8,044 nt of DNA, from NCBI GenBank assembly GCA_020438185.1, contig JAGQVC010000063.1, forward strand, positions 1 to 8,044. Direction: 5' to 3'. Position numbers and translations under genes: made by a program. The notes under the pieces are model-generated. The model saw only the letters and a list, made by a program, of their open reading frames with translations, searched no databases and was not told where the DNA came from. This DNA is from Bacteroidota bacterium. GTDB lineage: Bacteria > Bacteroidota > Bacteroidia > M30B66. This document shows, one piece after another, positions 5,562 through 8,044 of this stretch (position 1 is its first letter; each line of letters begins with the position of its first letter).

Positions 5562-8044
5562 ATGAAATGGTTTAAACTTTACCTGTTTTTCTTGTTCGGA
5601 GGCACTGCTTTGCTTCGTGCTCAAACCCCTTCACTTACCATTAATCCGGGGGGGACGGCTTCGGTATGCGCCGGTTCATCTATGACAATTAATTCATCGA
5701 TAGCAAATGCGTTTGCGGGAACCGATTCATATTCAATTTCAACTATACCATTTGCTCCATATCCGGTATTGGGTGGTACTTCATTGACGATGGTAGATGA
5801 CCAGATGAGTATGCCTTTGCCAATTGGCTTTCAGTTTTGCTTTTTCGGAAATACATACACCCAGTTTTACATAGGGTCGAACGGATGGGTTGGATTTACT
5901 CCGGCACAGACGATAGCATTTACTGCGAATCCAATTCCAAGTCCGGGAATTTTCGTGCCTCGTAATTGTATTATGGGTCCCTGGATGGACTGGAACCCGG
6001 GGGTTGGGACAGGTTCTCCTTATATAAAGTATCAAACGCAGGGGATTGCACCTTACCGACGCCTGGTAGTGCAATGGACCAATTGCCCTCTGTATCAGTG
6101 CACAGCTTCAAACGGTACGTTTCAGATTGTTTTGTATGAATCGACCAACATAATAGAAAACTTTATCACGAGTAAGCCGATATGTGCTGCCTGGGCCGGC
6201 GGTACAGCAACGCAAGGTTTGCATAATTCCACAGGAACTATAGCAGTTGCAGTTGCAGGCCGCAATGCGGCTGTATGGACGGCAACCAACGATGGCAAGC
6301 GTTACACTCCAAATGGTCCGCCCAATTACACGATAAACTGGACTTCGAATGCATTCCCGATTGGAACCGGCAACAGTGTTACTACAACTATAAATGGTCC
6401 CGGATTGACAAGAATCATTGCGAGGGCCAATTTCCTGTGTAGTAACCTTGTATTATATGATACACTTGACGTAAGTATTGGCGGAGCAGCCGATGCTTCT
6501 TTTTCAGTTCCTACTGTTGTGTGTGCCGGTCAGCCGGCTAATTTCACTTATACCGGAGGAGTTGCCGGAACCGGAGCCTGGACATTTGGTTCGGGAAGTC
6601 CTGCCTCGGCTACAGGTCTGGGTACTCAAAGCACCACCTGGAGTACCCCGGGAACGTATAATGTAAGTCTCACAGTGAGCCCAACATCGGGCCTGTGCAC
6701 TCCCGGAACCAGCACTCAAACAGTTAACGTAATTGCTCCGCCGAATTCGGCATTTAATCTTCCGGCGACAGCCTGCATGGGGAATGCGGCTACCATTACT
6801 TTTGCCGGATCAGCGCCACCCGGAGCAACTTACAGCTGGAATTTCGGTTCTGGTGCAACACCGGCAACAGCCTCAACCGGAGGTTCGCATAACGTAAGCT
6901 GGAGCACCACCGGGTCCAAAACAGTGACATTAACGGTTACTTCAGGTGCCTGTTCCTCAACTACAACGCACACGATAAATGTGGTTAATGCACCAACATC
7001 CACATTCAGTCTTTCACCGGGAACCGTTTGTGCAGGAGCACCTGTAACGGCAACTTTTTCCGGCTCCGCCGGAGGAGGCGCAACTTACAGCTGGAATTTT
7101 GGTTCAGGCGCAAGTCCTGCTGCAGCTTCAACTGCTGGTCCGCACACAATAACGTATGCTAGCGCCGGCACTAAAACAGTTACATTAACAGTCACCGAAG
7201 GAGGTTGCTCATCGCCTGCAACCAGCCAGTCGGTTATTGTGAATGCCATTCCAACAGCAACATTTACATTGCCTGCCACGGCGTGTGCGGGTAACAATGT
7301 TGCTGTTACATACACCGGAAGTGCATCGGCCCCACCACTGGCATCTTACACATGGAATGTTGGAGGCGCCACACCGGCACCCGGAAATACACAGGGGCCG
7401 CTTAGCATTAACTGGGCGTCAACTGGTACACAGACTGTATCCTTAAGTGTTTCGCAGTCAGGGTGTACTTCAACGCCTGTAAGTCATACTATTTCAATAA
7501 GTAATCCGCCATCGGTTAGTATTCAGGCATCTGCCCCAACCATTTGTACCGGAAATTCTGTAACATACAGTGTTAGCAGTGGAGCCTTGCCACCGGGAAC
7601 AACCTATGCCTGGAATTTTGGAGTTGGTGCAACACCTGCTACTTCTACATCTGCCGGACCTGTTACTGTATCATATGTGGGCACAGGAGTTAAGACCGCT
7701 ACTCTGGTTGTTACCAGTGGTGGATGCGCGTCAGCACCGGCCAGCGTAAATGTGAATGTAATAACGCCTCCACCGGCTACTATCACTATTCCATCCAGTG
7801 CTTGTGTAGGAACTCCGGTTACCATTGAAGCTGCCGGGCCATTTTTACCGGGAACAACCTTCAATTGGAATTTTGGCTCAGGAACGGTTTTAAGCGGATC
7901 GGGATCCGGGCCATATCAGGTTAGCTGGGCTTCGGCGGTAACAGAAACCGTAAGTTTATCAGTATCCTATAATGGTTGTACGAATTCCTCATCCGAAATT
8001 ATTGATGTAAGATCCGGTCCAACCACAACATTTACCGTTCCGTC
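5562..8044 (+). CDS. secreted PKD-repeat, gliding-motility-type surface protein, C-terminus beyond window
   Basis: The frame is open from ATG 5562 to the window end (827 codons plus 2 bases, no stop). Residues 1-20 form a signal peptide (K2 and K5, a hydrophobic core from about 6 to 18, cleavage likely after LRA at 20). Residues about 57-251 form a module I know from Bacteroidetes gliding-motility-associated proteins. Its landmarks are GFQFCFFGN (89-97), IGSNGWVGF (104-112), IMGPWMDWNP (137-146), QIVLYESTNIIE (188-199) and WTATNDGKRYTPNG (239-252). An Ig-like stretch follows to about 307, then at least six PKD-like repeats from residue 311. The composition is rich in T, S, G, A and P and poor in charged residues, typical of extracellular adhesins. 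It is likely exported through Sec and then the type IX system; the expected C-terminal sorting domain would lie past 8044. AAAAAGG lies 5 bases ahead of the start. Function as an adhesin or surface filament is inferred, not shown. Confidence 0.9.
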   Translation, partial: MKWFKLYLFFLFGGTALLRAQTPSLTINPGGTASVCAGSSMTINSSIANAFAGTDSYSISTIPFAPYPVLGGTSLTMVDDQMSMPLPIGFQFCFFGNTYTQFYIGSNGWVGFTPAQTIAFTANPIPSPGIFVPRNCIMGPWMDWNPGVGTGSPYIKYQTQGIAPYRRLVVQWTNCPLYQCTASNGTFQIVLYESTNIIENFITSKPICAAWAGGTATQGLHNSTGTIAVAVAGRNAAVWTATNDGKRYTPNGPPNYTINWTSNAFPIGTGNSVTTTINGPGLTRIIARANFLCSNLVLYDTLDVSIGGAADASFSVPTVVCAGQPANFTYTGGVAGTGAWTFGSGSPASATGLGTQSTTWSTPGTYNVSLTVSPTSGLCTPGTSTQTVNVIAPPNSAFNLPATACMGNAATITFAGSAPPGATYSWNFGSGATPATASTGGSHNVSWSTTGSKTVTLTVTSGACSSTTTHTINVVNAPTSTFSLSPGTVCAGAPVTATFSGSAGGGATYSWNFGSGASPAAASTAGPHTITYASAGTKTVTLTVTEGGCSSPATSQSVIVNAIPTATFTLPATACAGNNVAVTYTGSASAPPLASYTWNVGGATPAPGNTQGPLSINWASTGTQTVSLSVSQSGCTSTPVSHTISISNPPSVSIQASAPTICTGNSVTYSVSSGALPPGTTYAWNFGVGATPATSTSAGPVTVSYVGTGVKTATLVVTSGGCASAPASVNVNVITPPPATITIPSSACVGTPVTIEAAGPFLPGTTFNWNFGSGTVLSGSGSGPYQVSWASAVTETVSLSVSYNGCTNSSSEIIDVRSGPTTTFTVP
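6492..8044 (+). repeat. tandem PKD-like repeats (six complete, seventh begun)
   Basis: Repeat units start at 6492, 6744, 6996, 7254, 7512 and 7776, with lengths of 84, 84, 86, 86, 88 and 82 codons; a seventh begins at 8022. Most units contain an opening F-x-(I/L/V)-P-like strand, a Cys-x-G near residue 10, a central Y-x-W-N-(F/V)-G box, a T-V-x-L-x-V strand and a Gly-x-Cys near the end. The first unit is the most divergent (AWTFGSG). Synonymous and amino-acid differences between units are numerous, so these are old duplications rather than recent expansion. Units 2 and 3 are the closest pair, sharing ATYSWNFGSGA. Confidence 0.88.

Noticed and set aside
5781..7864. Several short frames within the PKD-repeat gene, including similar antisense ones at 7085-7315 and 7604-7864
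   Set aside because: Their mutual similarity comes from the repeat structure of the sense gene. The sense frame is open for 827 codons with a signal peptide and domain motifs.
6744..8021. Tandem repeat considered as a DNA-level satellite or CRISPR-like array
   Set aside because: The periodicity is a whole number of codons, conservation is at protein level, and the DNA of units is diverged at third positions; there are no identical short repeats with unique spacers.

Overview
The window looks like chromosomal DNA of a Bacteroidota (Bacteroidetes) species. Three things point there. Several promoters match the Bacteroidetes consensus (TTTG at -33, TAnnTTTG at -7) rather than the sigma70 boxes. 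The conserved genes resemble members of families I know from Bacteroidetes. The right-hand gene encodes a long secreted PKD-repeat protein whose N-terminal module is typical of gliding-motility/type IX secretion cargo proteins. The species cannot be named from this sequence.

Layout, left to right. Positions 1-1045 (minus) hold a DEAD-box RNA helicase of the RhlE type, cut off by the window edge at its C-terminus; its motif II reads DEVD instead of DEAD. One base upstream of it ends a 479-residue conserved cytosolic protein of unknown function (1047-2486, minus), so the two form a tightly coupled operon. The spacer at 2487-2806 carries a probable promoter for this operon and a strong terminator that follows a tRNA-Lys(TTT) gene (2807-2879, minus), which has its own near-consensus promoter. 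Next come two divergent genes: an acyltransferase-like GNAT protein (3001-4194, minus) and a short-chain dehydrogenase (4232-5044, plus). They share a 37-bp intergenic region with overlapping promoters. Both proteins resemble families involved in bacterial sphingolipid synthesis (ceramide synthase-like and 3-ketosphinganine reductase-like), so the pair may make dihydroceramide. A rho-independent terminator closes the dehydrogenase gene.

Positions 5181-5561 are a non-coding, very AT-rich stretch (about 22% G+C over 5221-5400) with clustered AATTAAAT octamers and several inverted repeats. It lies ahead of a large secreted protein gene that starts at 5562 and runs off the right edge. That protein has a signal peptide, a gliding-protein N-terminal module, an Ig-like segment and at least six PKD-like repeats with a conserved cysteine pair.

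I see no phage, transposon, CRISPR or defence system here. The points most worth a second look are the uncharacterised 479-residue protein coupled to a variant helicase, the compact divergent promoter of the putative sphingolipid pair, and the structured AT-rich region before the adhesin-like gene.
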